A DNA stretch of 43,197 nucleotides from Alphaproteobacteria bacterium (GTDB lineage: Bacteria > Pseudomonadota > Alphaproteobacteria > Rhodospirillales > Casp-alpha2): contig JACNJX010000022.1 in the NCBI GenBank assembly GCA_014382345.1, positions 1-43,197 of the forward strand, in the 5' to 3' direction. The position numbers and the translations under genes were made by a program. The number at the start of each line of letters is the position of its first letter. The stretch's first letter is position 1. Of this stretch, positions 1 to 8,715 are shown one piece after another. A model generated the notes under the pieces. The model ran no database searches, had not been told where the DNA came from, and was given only the letters and a program-made list of their open reading frames with translations.

Positions 1-113
1 GGGGGAATCCTCCTTTTGATCGCGGTAATTATAGGCAAAGCGTCTTTGATAGTCCTTGACCGTATCCCTTTGCCGCCCTTTTCATTCCAGCGGAGGAAAG
101 GTAAAAGTTTGTC

Positions 114-1712
114 ATGACTTCCGCCGCCAATACACCCCTACCCGTATCAGACGACGTTCTGCATTCGGAACGCATCCTGATCATCGATTTCGGCTCGCAG
201 GTGACGCAGTTGATCGCGCGGCGTATCCGCGAGTCCGGCGTCTATTCGGAAATTCACCCGTTCAACCAGGTCAGCGAAGAGACCATCCGCGCCTTCGCGC
301 CGAAGGCCGTGATCCTGTCGGGTGGCCCGGCGTCCGCCGGCGAGATCGAAACGCCCCGCGCGCCCGATGGCCTGTGGGACATGGGCCTTCCGGTGCTCGG
401 CATCTGTTACGGCGAAATGACCATGGCCCAGCAACTGGGCGGAAAGGTCACGGGCTCCGACCATCAGGAATTCGGCCGCACCTCGGTCGAGATATCTGGC
501 GAATGCGCGCTGTTCGACGGCGTCTGGAAACCGGGCGAGAAACACCTGGTGTGGATGAGCCACGGCGACAGGATCGAGACCATTCCGGAGGGCTTTCGTT
601 CCTGCGCCACGACGCCGACCGCGCCCTATGCCGCGATCGCCGATGAAGAGCGCAAATTCTACGGCGTGCAGTTCCACCCCGAGGTCGTGCACACGCCGGA
701 CGGCGCCAGGCTGCTGGCCAATTTCACCCACCGCATCGCCGGCTGCGCCGGAAACTGGACCATGTCGGCGTTCAAGGACGACGAAATCGCCAAGGTGCGC
801 GACCAGGTCGGCGCGGGCCGGGTCATTTGCGGGCTATCGGGCGGCGTCGATTCATCCGTCGTCGCGGCCCTGCTGCACGAGGCCATCGGCGATCAGCTGA
901 CCTGCGTGTTCGTCGATACCGGGCTGATGCGCCAGGGCGAAGGCGAAGAGGTGGTCACCCTGTTCCGCGATCACTACAACATTCCGCTGGTCCACTGCGA
1001 CGCGGCGGATTTGTTTTTGGGCAAGCTGGACGGCGTCGCTGACCCGGAAACCAAACGCAAAATCATCGGCGCCACCTTCATCGACGTGTTCGAGGAAGAA
1101 GCCGGCAAGATCGAGGGCGCGGAGTTTCTGGCCCAGGGGACGCTGTATCCCGACGTCATCGAGAGCGTCTCGTTCACCGGCGGCCCCAGCGTCACCATCA
1201 AGTCGCACCACAACGTCGGCGGCCTGCCGGATCGCATGAAGCTGAAGCTGGTCGAGCCGCTGCGCGAACTGTTCAAGGACGAGGTCCGGGTCTTGGGCCG
1301 CGAGCTCGGCCTGCCGGAATCCATGGTCGGCCGCCACCCCTTCCCCGGACCGGGGCTGGCGATCAGGCTGCCGGGCGGGGTGACGCCGGAAAAGGTCGAT
1401 ATCCTGCGCCGCGCCGACGCGGTCTACCTGGAGGAAATTCGCGCCGAAGGGCTGTACGACGAAATCTGGCAGGCGTTCTGCGTGCTGCTGCCGGTGCAGA
1501 CCGTCGGCGTCATGGGCGACGCCCGGACCTATGAGTACGTGCTGGCGCTGCGCGCCGTGACCTCGACCGACGGCATGACGGCGGAATCGTTTGCCTTCAG
1601 CCATGAATTTCTGACCCGGGTGTCGGGCCGCATCATCAACGAAGTGCGCGGCATCAACCGGGTCGTTTACGACGTGACCTCGAAACCGCCCGGCACCATC
1701 GAGTGGGAATAA
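114..1712 (+). CDS. guaA: GMP synthase (glutamine-hydrolysing)
   Basis: Converts XMP to GMP in purine synthesis, using glutamine as nitrogen donor and ATP. The 532-residue protein has the full two-part architecture. The N-terminal class I glutamine amidotransferase has its nucleophile in GICYGE (Cys98) and the QFHPEV triad histidine. The ATP-pyrophosphatase part has the P-loop [10 protein letters not shown], and the C-terminal GMP-synthase dimerisation region ends in KPPGTIEWE, the usual end of the family. A purine-rich GGAGGAAAGG lies 12-21 bases before the ATG, farther than ideal, but no better in-frame start is seen. The gene feeding it, usually guaB, is not visible. The 113 bases before it hold no recognisable gene. 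Confidence 0.97.
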   Translation: MTSAANTPLPVSDDVLHSERILIIDFGSQVTQLIARRIRESGVYSEIHPFNQVSEETIRAFAPKAVILSGGPASAGEIETPRAPDGLWDMGLPVLGICYGEMTMAQQLGGKVTGSDHQEFGRTSVEISGECALFDGVWKPGEKHLVWMSHGDRIETIPEGFRSCATTPTAPYAAIADEERKFYGVQFHPEVVHTPDGARLLANFTHRIAGCAGNWTMSAFKDDEIAKVRDQVGAGRVICGLSGGVDSSVVAALLHEAIGDQLTCVFVDTGLMRQGEGEEVVTLFRDHYNIPLVHCDAADLFLGKLDGVADPETKRKIIGATFIDVFEEEAGKIEGAEFLAQGTLYPDVIESVSFTGGPSVTIKSHHNVGGLPDRMKLKLVEPLRELFKDEVRVLGRELGLPESMVGRHPFPGPGLAIRLPGGVTPEKVDILRRADAVYLEEIRAEGLYDEIWQAFCVLLPVQTVGVMGDARTYEYVLALRAVTSTDGMTAESFAFSHEFLTRVSGRIINEVRGINRVVYDVTSKPPGTIEWE

Positions 1713-1837
1713 CTCCCGCCCCATTCCCTCCCGGCTTTTTTAATGGACCCGCTTCTGCATACCATTTAAAACAGCACTGCAACTAAGGGGATTTCGGCGC
1801 TGGGAACCGTCCACCGGGCGGGTGCCGGATTTGGGGG

Positions 1838-2260
1838 ATGAAGAAGACATTTCAATGGAGAGACTCGTTCGAGACGGGCCACCCCGTCATCGACGAACAG
1901 CACCGCGCGTTGCTCGAATGCCTGCAGGGGATTACCGGATGCCTCGGCGGTGATAAGGATTCCGAAGCCATCGAGCAGTGCCGGAAGTTCCGCGCCCTTC
2001 TGCAACGGCACTTCGCCGAAGAAGAGGATATCCTCGATCAGGCGAAGTTCCCCCGCATGGACGAACACCGGGAAACGCACCGGGAAACCCTGGAGCGTTT
2101 CGAAAGGATCTATTCCGGCTGCGGCGAGGCTTGCGCGAAGGCCGGCAAAACCCCTTGCATGGAAGACTTTGCGTATCTGCTGTTCGATCACTTCCTGCGC
2201 GGCGACCTGGATTTCAAGTCCTACCTGCAGACCCGGAAACGGGCCGACGATCCGTCCTAG
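1838..2260 (+). CDS. bacteriohemerythrin
   Basis: A 140-residue single-domain hemerythrin, a non-heme di-iron oxygen-binding protein of the cytoplasm. The ligand pattern is complete: His15, the I-D-E-Q-H signature at residues 18-22, HFAEEE, the HRETHRE pair, and a final HFLRGDLDFK. The length matches family members, and there is no added signalling domain. It converges on the receiver/Hpt pair, whose last gene ends 27 bases away on the other strand. Known roles of such proteins are oxygen storage, delivery or sensing. Nothing in the sequence decides between these. Confidence 0.92.
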   Translation: MKKTFQWRDSFETGHPVIDEQHRALLECLQGITGCLGGDKDSEAIEQCRKFRALLQRHFAEEEDILDQAKFPRMDEHRETHRETLERFERIYSGCGEACAKAGKTPCMEDFAYLLFDHFLRGDLDFKSYLQTRKRADDPS

Positions 2261-2287
2261 CAAAGCTGGCAAGGGATGGGAGGCAGG

Positions 2288-2752
2288 TCATGAAGAGAGC
2301 TTGTTCCGCAAGGACGCGAGCAGACCCCGCAATTCTCCATCCAGGCCTTTCTGTTTGCCTTTCAGGCCCTGATGGAAAACCGCCTTCATCGCCAGAATAT
2401 GAATTTTAACGACCTCCAACTCGCGGGCGCTCAGTTCCGTGCGCGGTTCGAGAAACTTGCATAGCGAATCCCCGATCAGGGAGATCAGCGGAAACCCGAA
2501 GCTGCCGCCCTGGCCGCGGACTTCATGGGCAATGTCGAACAATTCCCGGGCGTTGCCGGTCCCGGCCGAAGATTCCTGAAAGACCTTCCACAAGGCTTGC
2601 AGGTCATCCACCGCCCATCCCTGATAATCGTCCATCATGGACTCGGCCGTGTTCAGGGCCCGCATCACGGCCTGCTCGGGCGTCGGGCCACCCGATTTGC
2701 GAACCTTGTCCCGCAGGTGGCGACCTGGGTCAATCAAAGGCTTGGCAGTCAT
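2288..2752 (-). CDS. Hpt (histidine phosphotransfer) domain protein
   Basis: A 154-residue protein whose centre resembles an Hpt four-helix bundle. The motif DIAHEVRGQGGSFGFP places the likely phospho-accepting histidine at His76, followed by the glycine/phenylalanine pattern typical of Hpt domains. There is no kinase or receiver domain. It follows the receiver gene at 2784-3278 by about 30 bases on the same strand, so the two probably form a phosphorelay pair. The start is uncertain: a GTG five codons upstream is also possible, and neither has a clear Shine-Dalgarno. The family call rests on the histidine motif and context. Confidence 0.75.
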   Translation of the reverse strand: MTAKPLIDPGRHLRDKVRKSGGPTPEQAVMRALNTAESMMDDYQGWAVDDLQALWKVFQESSAGTGNARELFDIAHEVRGQGGSFGFPLISLIGDSLCKFLEPRTELSARELEVVKIHILAMKAVFHQGLKGKQKGLDGELRGLLASLRNKLSS

Positions 2753-2783
2753 TTGGAAAGGGTACACTTACCGCAAAAGCATG

Positions 2784-3278
2784 TCACTGGCGGCGTTCGG
2801 GGCCTTCAAATTCGCCACTCTTGAATCGCCGGTCCGGGCCGATGAAGTCGTCCGTGCGGACAAAAAGGCGACGGTCCTCGATAAGCGACACCAAACGCTT
2901 GTAGAGGGAATCGGCGCTGACGGGCTTGGCAAGAAAACTGGAAACGCCGGAGTCGCGGGCAACTTTGACCCGATCCAGTTCCGTGTAGCCGGTCAACATG
3001 ATAATCGGCACGTAAGGGTTCGGGCTGTCCGGGCTTTGGCGGATATGGCGGACGAGATCAATGCCATTGGTCGTCGGCATGTTCCAGTCGGTGATCACCA
3101 GATCCGGATCCATTTCCAACAATTCCGCAAACGCCGTTTCGGCATCCATGGTTTCAATGATGTCCTGAAAGCCGAACCCTATAAGAAAATTTTTCAGCAA
3201 AGCCCTGATCTGACGACTGTCGTCGCAGATCAATACTTTAAGATTAAAAAAGTCGTAATTCGGCAAAACCGCTCCCAT
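2784..3278 (-). CDS. single-domain CheY-like response regulator with GPDRR tail
   Basis: A receiver protein of about 164 residues with no DNA-binding output domain. The acidic pair (Asp19, Asp20), phospho-acceptor Asp64 in VITDWNMP, the threonine of IIMLTG and Lys118 in LAKP are all present, so it should be phosphorylatable. After the receiver come a helix and a basic tail containing FIGPDRR and then GPERRQ at the C-terminus. Nearly the same tail occurs on the degenerate receiver at 39797-40300. It is co-oriented with the Hpt gene, suggesting a phosphorelay. The start is ambiguous: ATG at 3278, GTG 3281 and TTG 3266 (preceded by GGGAG) are all possible. Confidence 0.88.
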   Translation of the reverse strand: MGAVLPNYDFFNLKVLICDDSRQIRALLKNFLIGFGFQDIIETMDAETAFAELLEMDPDLVITDWNMPTTNGIDLVRHIRQSPDSPNPYVPIIMLTGYTELDRVKVARDSGVSSFLAKPVSADSLYKRLVSLIEDRRLFVRTDDFIGPDRRFKSGEFEGPERRQ

Positions 3279-3296
3279 CACCCCTGTGCATTCCAA

Positions 3297-3552
3297 GTAG
3301 AGGCTGTTTTTCCGTCATCGGAATATTCTGCCAGCTCCCAACCCTCCCGATGCAGGGATACTATGTCAGCAACCTGTCAGTAACCTGACGAAACTGATAT
3401 GTACAAAAAATTGAACATGTATTTATACATACGCCACCCTTAGGAATTATTATGGTTTACCCTTTCCGCACTCCTGGGACGGGCTTATATATTAGTTTCC
3501 CGCACAGGTAATTTTCACACCCGGGCGCACCAGGAAGCGGTCAAATATAACG
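3297..3552. other. divergent intergenic region between receiver gene and ABC exporter
   Basis: About 250 AT-richer bases separate two divergent genes, so both promoters should lie here. Visible structure: a tandem pair of 11-mers, GTCAGCAACCT and GTCAGTAACCT, at 3365-3386, and a perfect inverted repeat, ATGTAT-TT-ATACAT, at 3417-3430. Either could bind a regulator, but neither matches an operator I can name. No coding region was recognised. Confidence 0.5.
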
Positions 3553-5436
3553 ATGCGAAGCATGGACCCCGGCCCCCCCAGAACCGGCCCCCGAAACGAT
3601 CTGAAAACCATCCGCACCCTGCTGCCATATCTATGGCCCGAGGGGGAAGCCGGCCTGCGGGTTCGCGTCGTTTTTGCCCTCATGCTGCTGACGTTGGCAA
3701 AGGTGACCAACGTGGTAGTTCCGATTTTCTACAAATATTCCGTTGATGCCCTGAGCGGCGACACCGTCAAGGTTCTTGCCGTTCCGGTGGCGTTGCTTGT
3801 GGCCTATGGATTGACCCGGGTCCTGGCCCTGACGTTTGGTGAACTGCGCGATGCGGTTTTCGCCAAGGTCGCGCAACGGGCCATCCGCCAGGCCGGTTTG
3901 AAGGCCTTCAAACATCTGCATCGGCTCAGTCTTCGGTTTCACATGGACCGCAAAACCGGTGGCGTCAGCCGCGCCATTGAACGCGGCACCAAGGGCATCG
4001 AATTTTTGCTGACGTTCATGTTGTTCAACGTCATTCCGACGCTATTGGAAATCGTCATGGTGTGCGGCGTGATGTGGAAGCTGTATGGCGTCTGGTTTGC
4101 CCTGGTGACCTTTTTGACCATGGTCACCTATATTGCCTGGACGCTGGTCGTCACCGAATGGCGGATCAAGTTCCGCCGCATCATGAACGAGACCGATTCC
4201 GAGGCTAACACCAAGGCCATCGACAGTTTGTTGAACTTTGAAACGGTGAAATACTTCGGCAACGAGGAGCACGAAGCCAGCCGTTTCGACAGCGCCCTTA
4301 AAGGCTACGAAGGGGCCGCGGTCAAAAGCAAGACGACGCTGTCGTTTCTCAATATCGGACAAGGCGCGATCATTTCCGCGGGCGTTACCGGCGTCATGCT
4401 GATGGCGGCAATAGGGGTTGTCGATGGGTCCATGTCCATCGGGGACTTCGTTCTCGTCAACGCCTATCTGATCCAGCTCTTCCTGCCCCTGAATTTCCTT
4501 GGTTTCGTTTACCGGGAAATCAAACGCTCTCTTACCGACATGGAAACCATGTTCGTGCTGATGAAGGAGAACGCCGAGGTCGAAGATAGTCCCGGCGCCG
4601 GGCCGCTGGTCGGCAACGGCGGTGAAGTGGTGTTCGAAAATGTTTCCTTCGCCTATGACTCCCGCCGCCCGGTGCTGACGGATGTGTCCTTTTCCGTTGC
4701 CCCCGGCAAGACCATTGCCATCGTCGGTCCGTCCGGTGCCGGAAAATCGACCATTTCCAGACTGTTGTTCCGTTTTTACGACGTCACCGGGGGCAGGATC
4801 CTGATCGACGGCCAGGATATCCGCGACGTCACCCAGAAAAGCGTGCGCGCGGCCATCGGCATGGTGCCGCAGGATACGGTGCTGTTTAACGACACCATCT
4901 ATTACAACATCGCCTACGGCGCACCGGGGGCCACGCCTTCGGAGATTGAGGAGGCCGCCCACCTGGCCCGCATCCACGACTTCATCATGAGTCTGCCGGA
5001 CGGATACTCCTCGACCGTCGGCGAACGGGGACTGAAACTGTCCGGCGGTGAAAAGCAGCGTGTCGCCATTGCCCGGACGATTCTGAAAAACCCACGGATT
5101 TTGTTGTTCGACGAAGCGACTTCGGCGCTGGACAGCCACACCGAGCAGGAAATCCTCGCCAGCCTGCGGGAGGTCGCCGCCGACCGCACGGCCCTGACCA
5201 TTGCTCACCGGCTGTCGACCGTGATCGACGCCGACGAGATCCTGGTCCTGGAGAACGGCCGCGTCGTCGAACGAGGCAGCCACACAACCCTGCTGGCCAT
5301 GAACGCCACCTATGCCGCCATGTGGGCTCGCCAGCAGGAAGCCCAGCAGGCTCTGGACACGCTGGAGCGTGCCGGAGAACTGGAGGAAGTTTTGCCATTG
5401 GCCGCCAATGCCTCCGCTCCAAAATCCGCCAAATAA
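3553..5436 (+). CDS. Atm1/HMT1-type ABC exporter (fused permease and ATPase)
   Basis: A 627-residue half-transporter of the ABCB7/Atm1 class, whose members export glutathione-based persulfides or metal conjugates and connect iron-sulfur metabolism with thiol homeostasis. The N-terminal half has about six membrane segments with the Atm1-like stretch NETDSEANTKAIDSLLNFETVKYFGNE. The ATPase half has Walker A GPSGAGKS, signature LSGGEKQR, Walker B ILLFDEATSALD and the H-loop TIAHRLST. The C-terminus is a short acidic/alanine-rich extension. It is monocistronic. The first ATG lacks a strong Shine-Dalgarno and ATG 3562 is possible. The alternative, a lipid or drug exporter, is less likely given the NETDSEA/VKYFGNE region. 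Confidence 0.88.
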   Translation: MRSMDPGPPRTGPRNDLKTIRTLLPYLWPEGEAGLRVRVVFALMLLTLAKVTNVVVPIFYKYSVDALSGDTVKVLAVPVALLVAYGLTRVLALTFGELRDAVFAKVAQRAIRQAGLKAFKHLHRLSLRFHMDRKTGGVSRAIERGTKGIEFLLTFMLFNVIPTLLEIVMVCGVMWKLYGVWFALVTFLTMVTYIAWTLVVTEWRIKFRRIMNETDSEANTKAIDSLLNFETVKYFGNEEHEASRFDSALKGYEGAAVKSKTTLSFLNIGQGAIISAGVTGVMLMAAIGVVDGSMSIGDFVLVNAYLIQLFLPLNFLGFVYREIKRSLTDMETMFVLMKENAEVEDSPGAGPLVGNGGEVVFENVSFAYDSRRPVLTDVSFSVAPGKTIAIVGPSGAGKSTISRLLFRFYDVTGGRILIDGQDIRDVTQKSVRAAIGMVPQDTVLFNDTIYYNIAYGAPGATPSEIEEAAHLARIHDFIMSLPDGYSSTVGERGLKLSGGEKQRVAIARTILKNPRILLFDEATSALDSHTEQEILASLREVAADRTALTIAHRLSTVIDADEILVLENGRVVERGSHTTLLAMNATYAAMWARQQEAQQALDTLERAGELEEVLPLAANASAPKSAK

Positions 5437-5574
5437 GAACCGGGCAAATACCCCGGACCAAAGGTCACGCCAAAAGTCACATTTGCGTGAGACCCATGAG
5501 GTTTGATTGTTCTGAAGAACCGGACCCCATATTCTGGGACATCTTTGAGTTTCCGGGACAGGAAATACACACCG

Positions 5575-6144
5575 ATGCCCAACCGACGTAAATTTCTCAC
5601 CCAAGCTTTCGGCGCCGGATTAGGGCTCGCCGGTGTTCCGCTCGTCTCTGCGCTTTTCCCGGTAGCGGCGTTTGCCAATTATAAGGCGCCCAAGGGCTTC
5701 CATCATCAGGATTGGTTCATGTCCCCTTCCTTCGACTTCAGGAAGGACCTGGAGGCCGCCAACAAGTCCGGCAAGACGCTGGTCCTGTTGTGGGAGCAAC
5801 TGGGCTGCACCTACTGTAAACAGATGCACGAAGTCGCCTTCCAGTATGATGAAATCGTCAACTTGGCCAAAGCCAATTTTCATGTCATTCAAATGGACAT
5901 GCGGGGCGACCGGGAATTCATGGATTTCAGCGGAAAAAAGAAAACCGAGGGAAAAGTCGCGAAAGCCAACCGCGTGACCTTTACCCCGACGACCCAGTTT
6001 TTCGATAAAACCGGCAAGGAAGTGTACCGCATGCCGGGCTACGCCAACCCGCCGGTCTTCAAGGCGGTCTACGAATACGTCATCGACAAGGGCTACAAGG
6101 ACGGCGGCCTGAAAGACTGGATCAAAAAGAAATACGGGGAATGA
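5575..6144 (+). CDS. soxW: exported thioredoxin-like protein (SoxW-like)
   Basis: A 189-residue thioredoxin-fold protein with an N-terminal twin-arginine-type leader (NRRKFLTQ followed by a hydrophobic stretch and AAFA), so it is probably periplasmic. The redox motif is C-T-Y-C (Cys78, Cys81) in WEQLGCTYCKQMH, and the cis-proline region TFTPTTQFFD follows, as in SoxW-type thioredoxins. This start is chosen over the upstream in-frame ATG at 5503 because it yields the leader directly and has AGGAA at a proper distance. It neighbours the TPR and soxZY genes, which supports a role in reducing periplasmic sulfur-carrier thiols. A general periplasmic thioredoxin is the alternative. Confidence 0.75.
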   Translation: MPNRRKFLTQAFGAGLGLAGVPLVSALFPVAAFANYKAPKGFHHQDWFMSPSFDFRKDLEAANKSGKTLVLLWEQLGCTYCKQMHEVAFQYDEIVNLAKANFHVIQMDMRGDREFMDFSGKKKTEGKVAKANRVTFTPTTQFFDKTGKEVYRMPGYANPPVFKAVYEYVIDKGYKDGGLKDWIKKKYGE

Positions 6145-6178
6145 CCCCTTCTTTTGCTCTGCTTATGAAATAAGCGGG

Positions 6179-6225
6179 TATTAGGGATTACCCCGATTCA
6201 CCCAGGATTTTCCTTTGGTTATAGT
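6179..6225 (+). promoter_or_regulatory. operator plus promoter of the TPR gene (copy 1 of the shared element)
   Basis: TATTAGGGATTACCCCGATT at 6179-6198 matches the element at 9279-9298 (read on the minus strand) at 16 of 20 positions. It is followed after 21 bases by TATAGT at 6220-6225, with a weak -35 TTCACC at 6197-6202 overlapping the element's edge. The element's centre would lie near -43 from a start around 6232, a typical activator position. The TPR gene begins at 6268. Confidence 0.6.
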
Positions 6226-6267
6226 GTTGGGGCTTTTTCGGTTTCATAAGACCAGGGGAGGGGCCAT

Positions 6268-7683
6268 ATGAACATAAAGCTTTCTGTATCCGTTTTTCTT
6301 TTCGCGGTCATCGTGCTGGCGAATTTCGCCGGACCGTCCGCTTTTGCGCAGGAAACCCGGAAAAGTATCAAGTCGGTCAAGGAAAACGTATCCCAGGTAA
6401 AACGCCTGAACGCCTTCGTGAACGACCTGCTTACCATCCACCGGCACCGGGTCGAGACCCGGAAAATCCGGAAAACCGAACGCGTCGGCGGCTACGCCAA
6501 TGCCCCCGGACACTACAAAGACATTGAATATTTCGATGCCGGAAACGGTCGCCTGCTCAGCCGCATCCGCTGGGAAAACAAGCCCGCGGGCCTGCCGGAA
6601 ATGATCGAGGTCTATTTCTACGACAAACAGGGAAAGCTGCGCGTCGATTATCTTGCCATCTTCCTTCCCGGGCACCGGAACGCCCCCTTCTCGGCCTTGA
6701 TTAACGTCCACTACCGGGACCAGTCCCTCGCCGCCTTCCGCCAGTTCGATTTGTTCGGGGATACCCTGTTCGAGCGCTGCCAGGGCGAGCATTTCGGGGA
6801 TAAAGTAGACCTTTGGCTCGACGAAATAGATATCCCGCCCTCCCCCGAAGAGGTGTCAGAGGATTTGTACCTATCCTGTTTCGGGTATCTGCCCAGGTTC
6901 GCGGGGGAGTACGAAAATCCGACATCCTTGGTCCCCGTCCTGAAAAAGGCCTCCGCCCCTGCCGATGACGGTGAAATGAGCCAAACAGGACTGGAAAGCC
7001 AGATTGCCGATTTTTCCCAAAAAATTCAGGTCCAATCAAAGGATGCGAATCTGTACGCAAAACGCGGCCAAGCCTATTTCATGCTACGGGATTTTGACAA
7101 AGCTATTGATGACTTCACCAAGGCCATAAGCCTGAACGACAATCTGGACGCGGCCTATTTCGGTCGTGGCATGGCCTATGGCCGCAACAGGGAACTGGAC
7201 CGTGGAATAGCCGATCTCAGCGTTTATATCCGGAGAAACCCGGAAAGTTCGTTGGCCTATACCAAGCGTGGCGTGCGCTATATCTGGAAAAAGGATTTCA
7301 AAAGCGCCCGTAACGACCTGAAAATGGCGATTTCACTCGATAGCTCCAATGCAGAAGCTCACGACGACCTTGGCGTGGCGCTGGCGCAACTGGGGAAACC
7401 GGAAGAGGCGGTCAGCCACTTCATCCAGTCGAAGACCCTGGACCCCAGTTACCAGAAAGCCCATCACAACCTGGCCATGATCCTGTATTTAGCCGGTGAT
7501 CTGGAAAGGGCGCTTCCGGCCGCCAATGATGCCCTTCGGCTTCAACCCGGCAACCGGGGCTCCTTGATGCTGAAAAGCGCCATTCTCGATGGTCTTGGCC
7601 AGAAACAGGAGGCTCAGGCCATCAAGGAACGAGCCGAGTTCCTCCCCGAAGGCAACTGGTCGGAACGCTCGGCCCTCCGCTAA
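6268..7683 (+). CDS. secreted TPR-repeat protein with uncharacterised N-terminal domain
   Basis: A 471-residue protein with a Sec signal peptide (about residues 1-27, ending AFAQE) and a strong GGGGAGGGG ribosome site 4 bases before ATG. Residues 30-215 form a domain I do not recognise, with two cysteines (171 and 204) and a conserved-looking aromatic core around YFDAGNGRLLSRIRWENKP. From about residue 250 to the end there are five to six tetratricopeptide repeats (for example YAKRGQAYFMLRDFDKAIDDFTKAI), a protein-interaction scaffold. It is probably periplasmic. It faces soxZ across a shared terminator and carries the same promoter element as the dsrE-soxYZ unit, so a link to sulfur oxidation is inferred. 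The exact function is unknown. Confidence 0.85.
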   Translation: MNIKLSVSVFLFAVIVLANFAGPSAFAQETRKSIKSVKENVSQVKRLNAFVNDLLTIHRHRVETRKIRKTERVGGYANAPGHYKDIEYFDAGNGRLLSRIRWENKPAGLPEMIEVYFYDKQGKLRVDYLAIFLPGHRNAPFSALINVHYRDQSLAAFRQFDLFGDTLFERCQGEHFGDKVDLWLDEIDIPPSPEEVSEDLYLSCFGYLPRFAGEYENPTSLVPVLKKASAPADDGEMSQTGLESQIADFSQKIQVQSKDANLYAKRGQAYFMLRDFDKAIDDFTKAISLNDNLDAAYFGRGMAYGRNRELDRGIADLSVYIRRNPESSLAYTKRGVRYIWKKDFKSARNDLKMAISLDSSNAEAHDDLGVALAQLGKPEEAVSHFIQSKTLDPSYQKAHHNLAMILYLAGDLERALPAANDALRLQPGNRGSLMLKSAILDGLGQKQEAQAIKERAEFLPEGNWSERSALR

Positions 7684-7720
7684 TCTCCCCGGCAATATCC
7701 GACTGGCCATATCCAAAATG

Positions 7721-7753
7721 AAAAAACCCCGGATTGATAGTCCGGGGTTTTTC
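7721..7753. terminator. bidirectional intrinsic terminator between TPR gene and soxZ
   Basis: CCCCGGA (7727-7733), loop TTGATAG, TCCGGGG (7741-7747), flanked by a run of six A on the left and five T on the right. It serves as a terminator for the TPR gene on the plus strand and for soxZ on the minus strand. Confidence 0.88.
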
Positions 7754-7798
7754 TTGCTTATGACCATGCCGGGCAAGCCCGGTAAATTTCAGGGTCGT

Positions 7799-8137
7799 TC
7801 AGTTGGAAACATTGATCTGAACGGTCTCCTCGTAGTTCACCCCGTTGTCGTCGGTCCAGGTGAACTTCATTGGACCGCTTTTATCCGCGGTAACGAAAAA
7901 CGAAGTGTACGGGTTGGCGGACACCCCGGGATGCCAGATGGCATTGAGAACCTGCTCGCCGTTATACGTCACATGCAAGCGGTTAAGGATTAGCCGGGGG
8001 ATCACCTTGCCGGTGCCTTTTTCCTTGCGCCGGCCCGATTCCATGGAATGGCGCACCAGGGTCTTAACCTCGAAGACATCGCCCTTCTTAAGGTTCTTGC
8101 TGACCCGGATGCGCGGTTTGATGTTTTGTTTTGCCAT
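7799..8137 (-). CDS. soxZ: sulfur-oxidation carrier subunit SoxZ
   Basis: A 112-residue protein matching SoxZ over its full length: PRIRVSKNLKKGDVFEVKTLVRHSMESGRRK near the N-terminus, then an immunoglobulin-like beta-sandwich with a central FFVTADKSGPMKFTWTD. SoxZ pairs with SoxY to form the periplasmic carrier on which sulfur intermediates are covalently bound. It has no signal peptide, as expected, because it is exported with SoxY by the Tat route. The ATG at 8137 is chosen because GGAGG lies just upstream. The longer reading frame start at 8161 would run into soxY. It follows soxY by 11 bases. Confidence 0.95.
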   Translation of the reverse strand: MAKQNIKPRIRVSKNLKKGDVFEVKTLVRHSMESGRRKEKGTGKVIPRLILNRLHVTYNGEQVLNAIWHPGVSANPYTSFFVTADKSGPMKFTWTDDNGVNYEETVQINVSN

Positions 8138-8148
8138 ACCGCCCTCCG

Positions 8149-8622
8149 TCAACCGCCGCACCCGCCGAGGGTGACTTTAATCCCCCGGCGCGCGAGAAAC
8201 GCTTCGCCCTTGCTGGTTTCGGCGACGACGACGATCTTCTGCGTCTTGGCCAGCCGGATTCTCAAGGAGATTTCCGCCTTGCCGTTTCTCGGACCCAATT
8301 CGTACGTGCCGATATACGGCAACGGATTGCCGTCGGCGAACATGTGAATGGCTTTGACGTGGTCGTCTGCCGTCATCGGGCTTTCCACATTGACCTTCAT
8401 GGCGACAACGCTGCCATTTTCGGCAATTTCCGGCAGCGTGATGGAAATGCGCCCTTCCTTGAAATTCTTTTGTCCGACAACCTCGCCCATCGCTTTCAGG
8501 ACTTGTTCCGGCGTTGCTTCCGCCGCAAAAGGCGTCATCGTAAGAACCAGCGCTCCGGCGCCGGTCATTTTAAGAAAATCGCGCCGATCAAAATTTTCCG
8601 GTTCGATCATTGAACCCAACAT
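8149..8622 (-). CDS. soxY: sulfur-oxidation carrier subunit SoxY
   Basis: A 157-residue protein with a twin-arginine leader (DRRDFLKMTGAGALV) and the diagnostic C-terminal swinging arm GGCGG, whose Cys155 carries the sulfur substrate during thiosulfate or sulfide oxidation. The middle contains the SoxY beta-sandwich. GGAG sits 9-10 bases before the ATG. It is translated before soxZ and lies downstream of the DsrE-like gene, separated by a strong hairpin. SoxXA, SoxB and SoxCD are not in the window, so whether a full Sox multienzyme operates cannot be judged here. Confidence 0.95.
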   Translation of the reverse strand: MLGSMIEPENFDRRDFLKMTGAGALVLTMTPFAAEATPEQVLKAMGEVVGQKNFKEGRISITLPEIAENGSVVAMKVNVESPMTADDHVKAIHMFADGNPLPYIGTYELGPRNGKAEISLRIRLAKTQKIVVVAETSKGEAFLARRGIKVTLGGCGG

Positions 8623-8664
8623 TCTTGATTACTCCAATTTCTTCGCTTGTCTCCTGAAAATGAA

Positions 8665-8691
8665 TCAGCCCCGCCCGGCGGGCGGGGCTGA
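8665..8691 (-). terminator. strong hairpin between dsrE-like gene and soxY
   Basis: TCAGCCCCGCCC and GGGCGGGGCTGA form a perfect 12-bp stem around a 3-base loop. On the minus strand the next bases are TTCATTTTC, a weak U-rich tract. It lies 25 bases after the DsrE-like stop and about 43 bases before soxY. It may be a partial terminator or an mRNA-stabilising element that sets different levels for the two parts of the unit. Confidence 0.65.
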
Positions 8692-8715
8692 CCCGAAACC
8701 TTATCCCAGCCGGAA

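Noticed and set aside
1690-1755. An intrinsic terminator after guaA
   Set aside because: GGGAAT and ATTCCC can pair across the stop, but the loop is long and the T-run lies several bases beyond the stem; not convincing.
2637-3383. A 248-codon plus-strand open frame
   Set aside because: It is antisense to the receiver and Hpt genes, which show intact family motifs.
4042-5604. A 520-codon minus-strand open frame
   Set aside because: It is antisense to the ABC exporter, has no recognisable motif, and has low-complexity composition typical of a shadow frame.
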